DNA from: Phycisphaerales bacterium
GTDB taxonomy: Bacteria; Planctomycetota; Phycisphaerae; Sedimentisphaerales; UBA12454
NCBI GenBank assembly: GCA_003142595.1
Contig: PLMU01000007.1
Coordinates: 129,166 to 193,165 of the forward strand
Reading direction: 5' to 3'
DNA: 64,000 nt
Each line of letters opens with the position of its first letter. Position 1 is the first letter of the stretch. Shown one piece after another: positions 1-9,311 of this stretch. Under the pieces are notes generated by a model. It was given only the letters and a program-made list of their open reading frames with translations. It was not told the DNA's origin and searched no databases. A program made the translations under genes and the position numbers.

Positions 1-90
1 ACTGTTGTAGGAAGCCCCGCCTGGGATTTTGATACTGGTAACAGCGGCTTAAGCGGAACTAATAATACCCCTCAACCTACATGGCCATAA
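1..90 (+). CDS. C-terminal end of an unidentified protein (truncated by window start)
   Basis: Frame 1 is open from the first base to a TAA at 88-90 and gives 29 residues rich in Gly, Asn, Thr and Ser, ending PQPTWP. Such composition is usual for the tail of a secreted protein, and the next gene on the same strand begins 31 bases later, so this is probably another exported carbohydrate-active protein of the pectin locus. Too little is present to assign a family. Confidence 0.5.
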   Translation, partial: TVVGSPAWDFDTGNSGLSGTNNTPQPTWP

Positions 91-121
91 AATTACATAT
101 ATCTTATAAAGAGCTATTTAT

Positions 122-1878
122 ATGAAAAAAATACTTTTCCTGGCGGGGTTTAGTGTCATTTTGTCATTTTTCCTCGCATCAGACCTTCTTGCCATAAATA
201 ACCCTTACGGCGATCTTACGAATAACAATATTGTTGAAATGAATGATTTGCGCCTCTTTTCTGCTCTTTGGCTGGTGAATGATTGCAACCTGACGACTGA
301 GGGAATTGACCTGAATGACGATTGCAGGGTCAATTTTTACGAATTTTCTAAGTTCGCAAAAAACTGGCACAACACATTATCGCCTCTAAATCTGATGGTT
401 CCGCCAATGGCCTATGACGAAAATACGATTATATTAATCTGGAGCAAACCCGTTAATTACTCTCAAGTAACTGATTACAGGGTTTACAAAAATGGTGTCG
501 CACTTGGCCCCTCAGGCAGATTCGATACAACCAGGGCAAAATTATATTATAATGTTACAGGTTTAACAGCAAACACTACTTATAACTTCACAGTAAAATC
601 TCTAAACTTATCCGGAACTGAATTAGGCACCAGCAACGTTTGCACTAAAACAACAGCTGCCATGCCAGCAGTATTCTATCCGGAAACTTATGGTGCCGCG
701 GCAAACGGCACAACTAAGGATACCACCGCAATTCAGGCCGCGATTAACGCGTGCACTGCCGGAGGCAAAGTCCATCTTCGAGCCGGTAAAACATTTTTAA
801 GCGGAGCAATTTACTTAAAGAGTAATATGACATTACAAATCGATGGAACAATACTCGGCAGCAGTTCTCCGGCTGATTATACCTGTATTTCGAAATATAC
901 GGGATTAGTCAATGCTTCTAATAGTTCTAACGTTCGCATTTGCGGTTCAGGCGTTATTAATGGATGCCAGGGTTATAGTGCATCCAGCCCTCATACTATT
1001 ACCACCTCCCCCTATCTTACTACGCTTGGTATCAATGAAGCTGCTGCACATGGAGACTCTTCCCGCGGCAATTTGGTTCCAATAAATCGCATAAACAATA
1101 TCTATGTAGGCGGACGGCCCGGCGGCGGCAGTTTAACTTTAGTCTATCCGGCCATGCATACAATAATTTTAGGTAACTGCAACGGTGTTACATAGCCGAT
1201 GTTAATTGCGATACTTATGATATAAGTAATGGGGATGGTATTGATCTGACCACCAGCGATACCGCTTATATATTTAATTCAGTTTTTGATACCGGCGATG
1301 ACTGCATCGCTACTGGTGCGGGAGTGGGACAAGCGGGTGTGGACGCAAATGTGCCGGACCAGAATATCAGGGTCTTTGATTGCACCACTCTCCGAGGTCA
1401 TGGAGGATTTGTTATAGGAAGTTACACAGCAGCCTGGGTTCAGGATTGCGTGGTGGAAGATTTGCTTATGAATGGAACAAATATAGGAATACGGCAAAAA
1501 ACCAGTCAAGGCGGCGGAGGCGGCGGCCGAAGAAATCTCTATAGAGATATTAGAATGACTAGTGTTGTAAGCCAGGGAATATTCTTAGATAGTACTTATG
1601 CACTGCCTAGCGGTGTTACTCCGGCCACTCCCGGACAGTTCAGCGGCAATACATACAAAAATATTTCAATTAACGCATCCGGGGATAGTATTTATATCAA
1701 TGCACCAAATCCGCCGGCTCATACCAATAATACTTTCATCAATATTACCGGAAACAAAAAAGCAACTCTCAAATACTGCACAAATAGTTCATTTACTAAT
1801 GTTACCGTAACCGGATGGACTATTGGCTCTGGTTGTTCAGGAAATACAAGCAGCGGCAGTCCCGGCTGTCCATTTTAA
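122..1878 (+). pseudogene. Secreted GH28 polygalacturonase with dockerin-like and FN3 modules, frameshifted
   Basis: GH28 enzymes hydrolyse alpha-1,4-galacturonan in pectin. The protein starts with a signal peptide (about residues 1-24), then an EF-hand dockerin-like module (28-82, loops GDLTNNN and DLNDDC), a fibronectin III-like domain (about 88-178) and a right-handed beta-helix beginning NGTTKDTTAIQAAI. The frame stops at TAG 1193-1195 directly after NGVT. The missing continuation IADVNCDTYD is open in the frame one base back (codons from 1192) and runs to TAA at 1878. It holds the GH28 signatures DGID, TGDD, GHGG and GIRQKT. A single-base loss near 1185-1194 therefore splits one gene of about 585 codons. 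Either it is a real inactivating mutation or a sequencing error. The site is not a classical slippery heptamer, so programmed frameshifting is unlikely. Most dockerin-like modules sit at the C-terminus; here the module is N-terminal. Confidence 0.85.
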
Positions 1879-1898
1879 ACTTTAAAACAATACCATAT

Positions 1899-1931
1899 AA
1901 AGGGCTGTCTATGTAATGGCAGCCCTTTTTT
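1899..1931 (+). terminator. Rho-independent terminator after the frameshifted GH28 gene
   Basis: A perfect 9-bp stem (1899-1907 AAAGGGCTG paired with 1920-1928) with a 12-base loop is followed by a run of T to 1931. It lies 20 bases after the stop codon at 1878. Confidence 0.85.
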
Positions 1932-1962
1932 ATTAATTGCAAAATAATAAAGAAGTAAAATT

Positions 1963-1991
1963 TTGACAAAATAACCTTTTTAAAGTATAAC
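1963..1991 (+). promoter_or_regulatory. Sigma-70-type promoter for the GH28 pair
   Basis: TTGACA (1963-1968), a 17-base spacer and TATAAC (1986-1991) form a near-consensus promoter. It lies just after the preceding terminator and about 70 bases before the next start codon, so the two genes from 2063 form a separate transcription unit. Confidence 0.65.
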
Positions 1992-2062
1992 AATTCACCA
2001 TAGTATCTTTACCACAGTTAAAAAAGACCCTTTGTATAATATTTTGATATGGAGGTATCGGA

Positions 2063-3367
2063 ATGAAAAGAATACTTCTTACAGCAGGACTCGCTGCAAT
2101 TTCATTAATTTATGTTTTTGGAGCAACAACATCTGCCGAACCGAATTCGACAATCGCTGCAGTCAAGATTCTCAACGTCCGCCAGTTCGGCGCCAAAGGC
2201 GACGGCAATACGCTCGATACCGCTGCGATTCAAAAAGCACTCGATGAATGCGGCAAAAGCGGCAACGGCATTGTTCGCATTCCTGCGGGTACATATTTGA
2301 GCAAACCAATTTTCTTAAAAAGCAACACTACTCTTGAGCTTGAGCAGGGAGCCATTCTGAAAGCCACAGATGACCCAAATGACTTTGTGAATGAGGATAA
2401 AAAAAGTAACGACCCGCTTGCCTTTATAAACGGTATCGATCTGACCAAAATCGCAATTACCGGCAAAGGCACGATTGACGGCTCTGGCGCTAAATGGTGG
2501 CCGCCGGTTAGGGAAGCCAAAAAGAACGACCAGCCCGAACCGAGAAAGAGACCCCGATTGATCGTTTTAAATAACTGCGTCGGCGTTCATATAAAAGATA
2601 TTACCCTGACTAATTCTCCCAGCTTTCATCTCTTTCCTATCGGTTGCAAAAACGTGGACATCGTACATGTAACTATCCGTGCTCCCCAGGATTCTCCGAA
2701 CACCGATGCTATTGACATTGCTCAATGCCGTTATGTACAGATTTCGGATTGTGTCATCGACGTCGGCGATGATAATATCGCAATAACGGCCAATCATCAG
2801 GATTCGGCTCATCCCAATGCAGGCTCACAATATATTACCGTTACAAATTGCACAAACTTGCACGGCCACGGTATTTCCATCGGCAGCGGCACCAGGGGAG
2901 GTGTGAAAGATCTTACTGTCAGCCATTGCACTTTTGAAAATACCGACAATGGCATAAGAATCAAATCTTCACGTGAAAAAGGAGGCCTTTGCGAAAATCT
3001 GACTTACAGCGATATCACAATGAAAAACGTAAAAGAGCCGATTACCCTCTCAGCTTATTATCCCAAAATTCCCAAAGAAGATACCGCACAGCCTGTAACT
3101 TCTACGACTCCGATATATAAGAATATCCGCATTACTAATGTTACGGCTACAAGTCCGAAAAATGCCGGTTACATTGTCGGACTTCCGGAAAGCCTGGTGG
3201 AAAATGTAGTGCTGGAAAACGTCCGGATTTCCGCTCCGGTAGGACTGACTATTAGAAACGCCAAGGGAATTAAACTCAAAAACGTAAAAATTGAAACGCC
3301 GCAAGGCAAAGAGCCGTTCATATTGGAGAACGCCCAGGTCGAAGGATTAGAGCAAACAAGCAAGTAA
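2063..3367 (+). CDS. Secreted GH28 polygalacturonase
   Basis: Exported pectin hydrolase (434 residues, usual size). A strong SD, GGAGG at 2051-2055, precedes the ATG. Signal peptide about 1-25. The beta-helix begins at FGAKGDGNTLDT. All GH28 active-site blocks are visible: NTDAID (N213-D218), GDD (235-237), GHG (268-270) and RIK (299-301), so it should be catalytically competent. The gene is followed after 26 bases by a CE12-GH28 fusion whose GH28 half is a close paralogue. Stretches at both ends are almost identical at DNA level, pointing to a recent duplication or exchange. Endo or exo action, and homogalacturonan versus rhamnogalacturonan preference, cannot be decided from the sequence. 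Confidence 0.93.
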   Translation: MKRILLTAGLAAISLIYVFGATTSAEPNSTIAAVKILNVRQFGAKGDGNTLDTAAIQKALDECGKSGNGIVRIPAGTYLSKPIFLKSNTTLELEQGAILKATDDPNDFVNEDKKSNDPLAFINGIDLTKIAITGKGTIDGSGAKWWPPVREAKKNDQPEPRKRPRLIVLNNCVGVHIKDITLTNSPSFHLFPIGCKNVDIVHVTIRAPQDSPNTDAIDIAQCRYVQISDCVIDVGDDNIAITANHQDSAHPNAGSQYITVTNCTNLHGHGISIGSGTRGGVKDLTVSHCTFENTDNGIRIKSSREKGGLCENLTYSDITMKNVKEPITLSAYYPKIPKEDTAQPVTSTTPIYKNIRITNVTATSPKNAGYIVGLPESLVENVVLENVRISAPVGLTIRNAKGIKLKNVKIETPQGKEPFILENAQVEGLEQTSK

Positions 3368-3393
3368 AAATACATTATTAAAGGAATATATTT

Positions 3394-5376
3394 ATGAGCT
3401 TCAGGAAAACTATTGGATTTATTCTGTCTGTTTGTATTCTTCATTTAGCCGGATGTGTCCAAAACGTTTCAAAGCCGGCTGAAACAAAAAAACTCGAACC
3501 GGGTCGCAAAATTAAAATCGTTCTCGTGGGCGATTCCACTGTAACTGACAAGGCTGGCTGGGGAGCCGGTTTCAAACGATTTATCATCGCCGACAAAGCG
3601 GAGTGTATCAACACGGCAGCCGGCGGCAGAAGCTCCAAAAGCTTTATTAATGAAAACCGATGGGCACAGGCACTGGAACTCAAAGGCGATTATTATTTAA
3701 TTCAGTTCGGCCATAACGATGAGCCGGGCAAAGGCGACCGCTCGACAGAGCCGAATACCACTTACCGCGAATTTATGACCCGCTACGTTGACGAGGCTCG
3801 CGCAATCGGCGCCAAACCTGTCCTGGTAACCTCGCTTGTTCGAAGGCAATGGGACAAATCCGGCAGCGGAAAAATCAATTCCAGCCTCGTACCCTACGTT
3901 GAAGTCGTCAAGCAAATCGCAAAGGAAAAAAATGTCCTTCTTATTGACCTTCACGCCCGCAGCAAAGAATTATGCGAGCAATGGGGCAAAGAAAAATGCC
4001 TCGAATTCAGCCCTGTGAAAGATAATAATCAGCCTGACAATACACATCTTAACGCCAAAGGCAGCGTTATATTTGCCCGTCTGGTTATTGAGGAATTAGT
4101 CCGTGTCGTACCGGAACTGAAACCCTGTTTCCGCAGTGAACCTGCCCCTGCCGCAATCGCAGAAGCAAAGATTTTCGATGTCCGTCAATTCGGCGCCAAA
4201 GGCGACGGCAATACGCTCGATACCGCTGCGATTCAAAAAGCACTCGATGAATGCGGCAAAACCGGCAACGGCATTGTTCGCCTGACTGCAGGCACATATT
4301 TGAGCAAACCAATTTTCCTGAAAAGCAATACTTCTCTTCAGCTTGACGAGGGAGCTATTCTAAAAGCCACGGATGACCCGAATGATTTTGCAAATCCTCA
4401 GTCTAAAAGACCCGGCGACGTATTCGCTTTCGTAAACGGCATTGACCTTACTAATATAACTATAGAAGGCAAGGGAACTATCGACGGTTCCGGCGCAAAA
4501 TGGTGGCCGCCGGTTAAGGAAGCGAAAAAGAACAACCAGCCGGACCCGAGACGTCGGCCGAGATTGATACTCCTGAACGGCTGCGTAACTGTACGAATCA
4601 AAGACGTCACGCTGATTAACTCGCCGAGTTTTCATCTTGTCACAAGGGATTGTGAGGACGTGAACATCGTAAGAGTAACTATCCGCGCTCCGGAGGATTC
4701 GCCCAACACCGATGCTATTGACCCAATCGACAGCCGATATGTCCGCATTTCCGACTGCGTTCTTGACGTCGGCGACGACGATGTCGCAATTAAATCCGGT
4801 CATATCGACTCGGCACATCCGAACGCCGCTTCGGAATTTACCACGGTTTCAAATTGCACGATTCTTCACGGCCATGGAATATCAATCGGCAGTGAAACGG
4901 TCGGCGGAGTGCGAAATGTTTCCGTTAAAAACTGTACTTTTGAGAATACCGACAACGGCCTCCGCATAAAATCGCCTCGCGGCCGCGGCGGCATGGTGGA
5001 AAATATTACCTACAGCGATATCACTATGAAAAATGTCAAGCCCGCCATTACAATCACCTGCTACTATCCCAAGATTCCGCAAACTGACACAAATCAGCCT
5101 ATGACCAACCAGACACCAATATTCAAAAATATCAAAATTTCAAACGTCAAAGCGACGTCCCAAAAGTCGGCAGGTATAATTATTGGTTTGCCGGAGAGCC
5201 TGGTGGAAAATGTCGTTCTGGAAAACGTCCAGATTTCCGCACCCAAAGGTCTGACGATTCGAAATGCCAAAGGAATTAAACTCAATAACGTAAAAATTGA
5301 AACAGAACAAGGCAACGAGCCATTTATATTGGAGAACGCCCAGGTCGAAGGATTAGAGCAAACAAACAAGCAATAA
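3394..5376 (+). CDS. Bifunctional lipoprotein: CE12-type rhamnogalacturonan acetylesterase fused to GH28 polygalacturonase
   Basis: A lipobox (LHLAGC, Cys about 21) predicts a lipid-anchored protein. Residues about 35-240 are an SGNH hydrolase of the RhgT/YesT type: GDS nucleophile block (D47-S48), GGR (77-79), HND (107-109) and the D215-x-x-H218 dyad. Residues about 250-660 are GH28 with NTDAID (438-443), GDDD (460-463), GHG (493-495) and RIK (524-526). The enzyme would deacetylate and cleave pectic backbone in one polypeptide. It follows the preceding GH28 gene by 26 bases (SD AAAGGA) and is probably co-transcribed. The GH28 half is a paralogue of that neighbour, so the fusion probably arose by local duplication next to an esterase gene. 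Both catalytic sets look intact. Confidence 0.92.
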   Translation: MSFRKTIGFILSVCILHLAGCVQNVSKPAETKKLEPGRKIKIVLVGDSTVTDKAGWGAGFKRFIIADKAECINTAAGGRSSKSFINENRWAQALELKGDYYLIQFGHNDEPGKGDRSTEPNTTYREFMTRYVDEARAIGAKPVLVTSLVRRQWDKSGSGKINSSLVPYVEVVKQIAKEKNVLLIDLHARSKELCEQWGKEKCLEFSPVKDNNQPDNTHLNAKGSVIFARLVIEELVRVVPELKPCFRSEPAPAAIAEAKIFDVRQFGAKGDGNTLDTAAIQKALDECGKTGNGIVRLTAGTYLSKPIFLKSNTSLQLDEGAILKATDDPNDFANPQSKRPGDVFAFVNGIDLTNITIEGKGTIDGSGAKWWPPVKEAKKNNQPDPRRRPRLILLNGCVTVRIKDVTLINSPSFHLVTRDCEDVNIVRVTIRAPEDSPNTDAIDPIDSRYVRISDCVLDVGDDDVAIKSGHIDSAHPNAASEFTTVSNCTILHGHGISIGSETVGGVRNVSVKNCTFENTDNGLRIKSPRGRGGMVENITYSDITMKNVKPAITITCYYPKIPQTDTNQPMTNQTPIFKNIKISNVKATSQKSAGIIIGLPESLVENVVLENVQISAPKGLTIRNAKGIKLNNVKIETEQGNEPFILENAQVEGLEQTNKQ

Positions 5377-5399
5377 GAATATCTATCTGAATAGACCGC

Positions 5400-6338
5400 T
5401 TATTTGTTTTTATTCTTTGCTTTTTCTGTCGATGCGAGAAATTTGGTCAGGGCTTTATTAAATTCAGTCGGTGTTTCCATATTTGAAAAATGGCCGGCGG
5501 CTGACAGATACTTCTTATGAGCCTTCGGTAGAATCTTTGCCAGATTTTTCTCTGATTGGATACTCTTTTTCGAATCATTTTTACCAATCAAAACAAGAAC
5601 CGGCACACAGGGTTGTTTATTTTTAAGCTGAACTGCAACCGGCGGATTAATCTGCTGAAATAATTCCGTGTGCAAAACCTGCCAAGCAGACCAGTCATTT
5701 ATCATTTGCTGTAATTTAGGCTGAATTTCATTTTTTTTCGGGCCGCAGATATCCAAAACATTTTCAAGCCATTGTTTTTTATACGCCTCAATCCCCTGCT
5801 TTTTTATAAACTCGGCAGCGTTAGGGTCTATAGGCCCGGAGAAGTTACGAATGCCGCCTGCAGCGACAGTTACAGAAAGAACCTCTTTTGGATACAACGT
5901 AAGAAAATCAACGGCGACAGAAGCACCCATCGACAGGCCGACAAGATGTGCTTTTGGAATGCCAAGAAACCACATCAATTTGTGCAAATCTTCGGCGTGC
6001 GAATATCTTAATCCTTCAATGGGCTTGTCCGTTTTGCCGTAGCCGCGAAGGTCATAACGAATCACCTGATAATGCTTTGCAAGTTCGGCAAACTGCGGGT
6101 CCCACATCCGGCAATCGACGGAATAAGCGTGAATCAAAATCACAGGCTCGCCCTGTCCCGCAATTTCGTAGTAAACGTAAGCATCGCCGATATCGACCCA
6201 TTTTTTGGCAGCGCCTGAATTACTGTCTTTCACAGTAAGATTTACGTTTGTGTTTGTCTGATTCGGTTCAGCGGCAAAAATTAATGACGGCACAATTACA
6301 AGAAGACAAAAAGTAAATAATTTCGTTTTCATATTCAA
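5400..6338 (-). CDS. Exported alpha/beta hydrolase
   Basis: A 312-residue alpha/beta hydrolase with a signal peptide (about 1-22). Visible catalytic elements are the oxyanion region LIHAY (about 68-72), nucleophile elbow GLSMGAS (S136), acid GKND (D255) and AGHF (H283). It is the third gene of a minus-strand unit after a GH28 gene and a hexuronate transporter (19-base gap to the transporter), so an esterase acting on pectin substituents (acetyl, methyl or feruloyl) is a reasonable guess. The fold alone does not fix the substrate; lactonase or peroxidase-like activity is possible. It converges with the CE12-GH28 gene, the stops being 23 bases apart. Confidence 0.8.
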   Translation of the reverse strand: MNMKTKLFTFCLLVIVPSLIFAAEPNQTNTNVNLTVKDSNSGAAKKWVDIGDAYVYYEIAGQGEPVILIHAYSVDCRMWDPQFAELAKHYQVIRYDLRGYGKTDKPIEGLRYSHAEDLHKLMWFLGIPKAHLVGLSMGASVAVDFLTLYPKEVLSVTVAAGGIRNFSGPIDPNAAEFIKKQGIEAYKKQWLENVLDICGPKKNEIQPKLQQMINDWSAWQVLHTELFQQINPPVAVQLKNKQPCVPVLVLIGKNDSKKSIQSEKNLAKILPKAHKKYLSAAGHFSNMETPTEFNKALTKFLASTEKAKNKNK

Positions 6339-6357
6339 AATAATCCTATAAAAAGTT

Positions 6358-7617
6358 TTAAATCATTTCAACTGGTTTTATCCGCGGCACTATCGTATGA
6401 AAAATTCCAATCGCCGCCAGATACGCCAATCCGCAAATCAGCAAAATTTTGTCATAGACTCCCGTGCCCTGAAGAATGTGCCCGACGAGCCAGGAAAATC
6501 CCATCGCGGCAACTGAAGCAAACATTCCCGCCAGTCCTACGACCGAGGCGACAGCTTTCTTTGGAAAAATATCCGAAACTACAGTGTACATTGTCGCCGA
6601 CCAGCCCTGATGCGCGGCGGTGGCAAGCGCAAAAAAGCTTACTGCCAGCCAGACATACGGCGTACGAGTCGCGAAGATGACCGGCACAGTGCAGCAGGCG
6701 CAAATCAGCGCAGCGGTCTTTCTTGCCGCATTCAGCGACCAGCCGCGGCGTAAGAACCACGCCGACAGTCCTCCGCCTCCAATACTGCCCAGGCAGGCTA
6801 CCGAATAAACTACAACCAGCGGCAGGCCGAAAGATTTAATGTCGAGATGAAATTGTTTACTGAAAAAGTCCGGCAGCCAGAAAAGATAAAACCACCAGAC
6901 AGGCCCGACAAGAATTCCTGTCGCGATATATGCCCAGGCCTCCTTAAAGACGAGAATTTTTCTCCACGGAACTTTCTCCGCCGATTCAGCCCGTCCGCTT
7001 TGAATATAAGCCAGTTCATCAGCTTTGAGCCGTCGCGATTTTTCGGGTGAATCATAAAATATGAGCCAGAACGCCAGCCACGCAAATCCGCTTACGCCAA
7101 GAACTACAAACGCCATCTTCCAGCCGAACTGCACTGTCAGCCACGGAACAAGCACCGGCGCAAAAATCGCCCCGATGTTTGTACCTGAATTAAATAAGCC
7201 TGTGGCAACCGAACGCTCACGCTGCGGAAACCATTCCGCAACGGTTCTGATGGCCGCCGGGAAGTTTCCGGATTCGCCAAGTCCCAGTGCGAAACGCGCT
7301 GCTCCGAAACTGAAAGCTGATTTTGCCAGCGGATGCGCCATCGCCGCAATGCTCCAAAACACAATCGCGACAGCGTAAGCGCTTTTCATTCCAATCCATT
7401 CTATAAAAGGCCCAAACAGCACCTGTCCTGTCGCATAGGCCGCCTGGAAAGCCACGACGATATTGCCGTAGTCCTGCTCGTTCCAATTGAATATCTGGGC
7501 AAGGTTCGGCTTGAGCAGGCCGAGAATCTGGCGGTCCATATAGTTTATTGTGGTAGCGAAAAACAGCAGCGCACAAATGGTCCAGCGATATCGGCCTATC
7601 AATGTTTTATTATCCAT
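6358..7617 (-). CDS. Hexuronate MFS transporter, ExuT-like
   Basis: Predicted inner-membrane carrier of 419 residues with about 12 hydrophobic segments, the size of anion:cation symporter (ACS) family members. The N-terminal NYMDRQILG stretch and the loop around residues 75-80 resemble ExuT/GudP-type transporters for galacturonate, glucuronate or aldarates. It lies 14 bases after a secreted GH28 enzyme and before an exported hydrolase, which fits uptake of galacturonate released from pectin. Whether it carries saturated monomers, 4,5-unsaturated uronates or both cannot be read from sequence. Confidence 0.85.
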   Translation of the reverse strand: MDNKTLIGRYRWTICALLFFATTINYMDRQILGLLKPNLAQIFNWNEQDYGNIVVAFQAAYATGQVLFGPFIEWIGMKSAYAVAIVFWSIAAMAHPLAKSAFSFGAARFALGLGESGNFPAAIRTVAEWFPQRERSVATGLFNSGTNIGAIFAPVLVPWLTVQFGWKMAFVVLGVSGFAWLAFWLIFYDSPEKSRRLKADELAYIQSGRAESAEKVPWRKILVFKEAWAYIATGILVGPVWWFYLFWLPDFFSKQFHLDIKSFGLPLVVVYSVACLGSIGGGGLSAWFLRRGWSLNAARKTAALICACCTVPVIFATRTPYVWLAVSFFALATAAHQGWSATMYTVVSDIFPKKAVASVVGLAGMFASVAAMGFSWLVGHILQGTGVYDKILLICGLAYLAAIGIFHTIVPRIKPVEMI

Positions 7618-7631
7618 AATGCCATAATCCT

Positions 7632-9311
7632 TTATTTCTTTATAACAGCATCCGGCTTAACATCTTTTCCAATTTGAATCCTGTCAGATATATTAGGCAC
7701 ATCAATATTTTTCAAATGTATCGACTGTGTCCTGCCGCCTTGAAGTTTTATAAAAACAGCATTGGAATCCGGCGGGTTTATGCTATCCATAACGAAATTT
7801 CTGCTGTTATATAATTCAAAGACGGGAGATTTTTCTGGTATTATCCTGACGTTTTTAAATGTAATCTCATTTGCGTCAATACAGGTTACGCCGCCTTTGG
7901 CGGAAATCACGATATTTTCCAAATCAATTTTTTGAATCGGCATTTCAGGCAGTCCGCGCAGCCAAATCGCTCCTGCGGCACCGCTGCAAACGATGTTTTT
8001 GATGTGAATATTTTGGAATTTCGGGGTCTCTTCGCTTGCCTGCGGAATAACTTCCAGCGAAGTTTCAGATATCTCATCGCCGGATGGAGCAATCCTGCCT
8101 CCATAATACATATCGAACTGAATTGCGTTGTTCGGAATTTCTTTCATATAAATGCCCTGGATGAAAATATTTTCAACTGTCCCGCCGCGTCCGCGAGTGC
8201 TCTTGAATCTAATCCCTACATCAGTGCCAAGAAAATCGCAATTGCGAACGTAAACATTTCGAACGCCGCCGGACATCTCGCTGCCAACGGTAAATCCGCC
8301 ATGCGCGTGATAGACGATACAATCGCTGATGGCGACATCTTCAGTAGCCCTGCCTCTTTGCCGGCCGTATTCGTTTTTTCCTGATTTCATACAAATGCCG
8401 TCATCGCCGACATCGAACCGGCAGTTAGTAATTATAACATTGCGGCAGGATTCCAAATCCAAACCGTCTCCGTTTTGTGCAAACCAGGGGTTCAAAACGT
8501 TAAGATTGCGGATAATCATATTCTCGCACATCAGCGGATGAATATTCCATCCAGGCGAATTCTGAAAAGTCGGTCCGTCGAGCAAAACATTTTTGCATTC
8601 AACCAGGCCGACCAGAACCGGTCGTAAATACTGCCGCGCAGCGGCATAATCTTCTATCTTAGCGTTGCCTCGCTTATTAAGTTCCTCAACGGTTTTAGGG
8701 CCATTCATCGCTTCGGCCGACGGATACCAAACTTCTTCTTTGCTGTCCACCACTCCGCCGGAACCGATTAATTTCCCCCATTGAATCTCTGTGAGTTTTA
8801 TTTTTTTAACGGGCCGCCACGCCTGGCCGCTGCCGTCAAAAATGCCGGAACCTGTGATAGCGATATTTTTAAGGTTCTCGCCAAACAGCGGCGGCGTGCA
8901 GCGAACTGCTTCCGAACCTTCCCATGTTCTTTTTACTAAAGGATAATCCTCAAAATTCGGACTGAACAAAACGACTGCGCCCTGTTCCAGATGCAGATTA
9001 AGATTGCTCTTAAGTTCAATTGAACCGGTCAGCCATAATCCGGCAGGCACCAGCACGATTCCGCCTCCGGCATCTGCGCAAGCCTTGATTGCCTTGGCGA
9101 AAGCCTGGGTATTTTTTGTTTGACCGTCGCCGATGGCGCCGAAATCAGTGATACGGAAAGTTTTATTTGGAAACTTCGGTTCTTTTATATCAGGAGTAAC
9201 AAACGGCAAACTGCCAGTCGCCGAATTTTGCTTTGCGCCCATTGTCGATGTGTCGCCGGCAGTTAATAAAAAGCAAAATATGAACAGGATAAATATTCCT
9301 GATTTTCTCAT
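7632..9311 (-). CDS. Secreted GH28 exo-polygalacturonase-like enzyme
   Basis: A 559-residue GH28 protein with an N-terminal hydrophobic export signal (about 1-20). Active-site blocks are NGDGLD (N280-D285), GDD (302-304), HAHGG (335-339) and RFK (368-370). It has an insertion of about 50 residues before the active site (about 180-230) that the two GH28 domains near 2-5 kb lack; this resembles longer exo-acting PehX-like members that release digalacturonate or galacturonate, but that is inference. It leads a minus-strand unit with the ExuT-like carrier and the alpha/beta hydrolase. SD AGGAAA precedes the ATG. A TATAAT-like -10 (minus strand, 9340-9335) lies 24 bases upstream of the start. Confidence 0.9.
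   Translation of the reverse strand: MRKSGIFILFIFCFLLTAGDTSTMGAKQNSATGSLPFVTPDIKEPKFPNKTFRITDFGAIGDGQTKNTQAFAKAIKACADAGGGIVLVPAGLWLTGSIELKSNLNLHLEQGAVVLFSPNFEDYPLVKRTWEGSEAVRCTPPLFGENLKNIAITGSGIFDGSGQAWRPVKKIKLTEIQWGKLIGSGGVVDSKEEVWYPSAEAMNGPKTVEELNKRGNAKIEDYAAARQYLRPVLVGLVECKNVLLDGPTFQNSPGWNIHPLMCENMIIRNLNVLNPWFAQNGDGLDLESCRNVIITNCRFDVGDDGICMKSGKNEYGRQRGRATEDVAISDCIVYHAHGGFTVGSEMSGGVRNVYVRNCDFLGTDVGIRFKSTRGRGGTVENIFIQGIYMKEIPNNAIQFDMYYGGRIAPSGDEISETSLEVIPQASEETPKFQNIHIKNIVCSGAAGAIWLRGLPEMPIQKIDLENIVISAKGGVTCIDANEITFKNVRIIPEKSPVFELYNSRNFVMDSINPPDSNAVFIKLQGGRTQSIHLKNIDVPNISDRIQIGKDVKPDAVIKK

Noticed and set aside
1180..1200. Programmed -1 frameshifting in the first GH28 gene
   Set aside because: The junction lacks an X-XXY-YYZ slippery heptamer and I see no obvious downstream pseudoknot; a simple base loss or read error is more economical.
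2063..5376. Assembly duplication of GH28
   Set aside because: The central parts differ at many bases and residues, so the copies are real paralogues rather than a collapsed or repeated contig segment.
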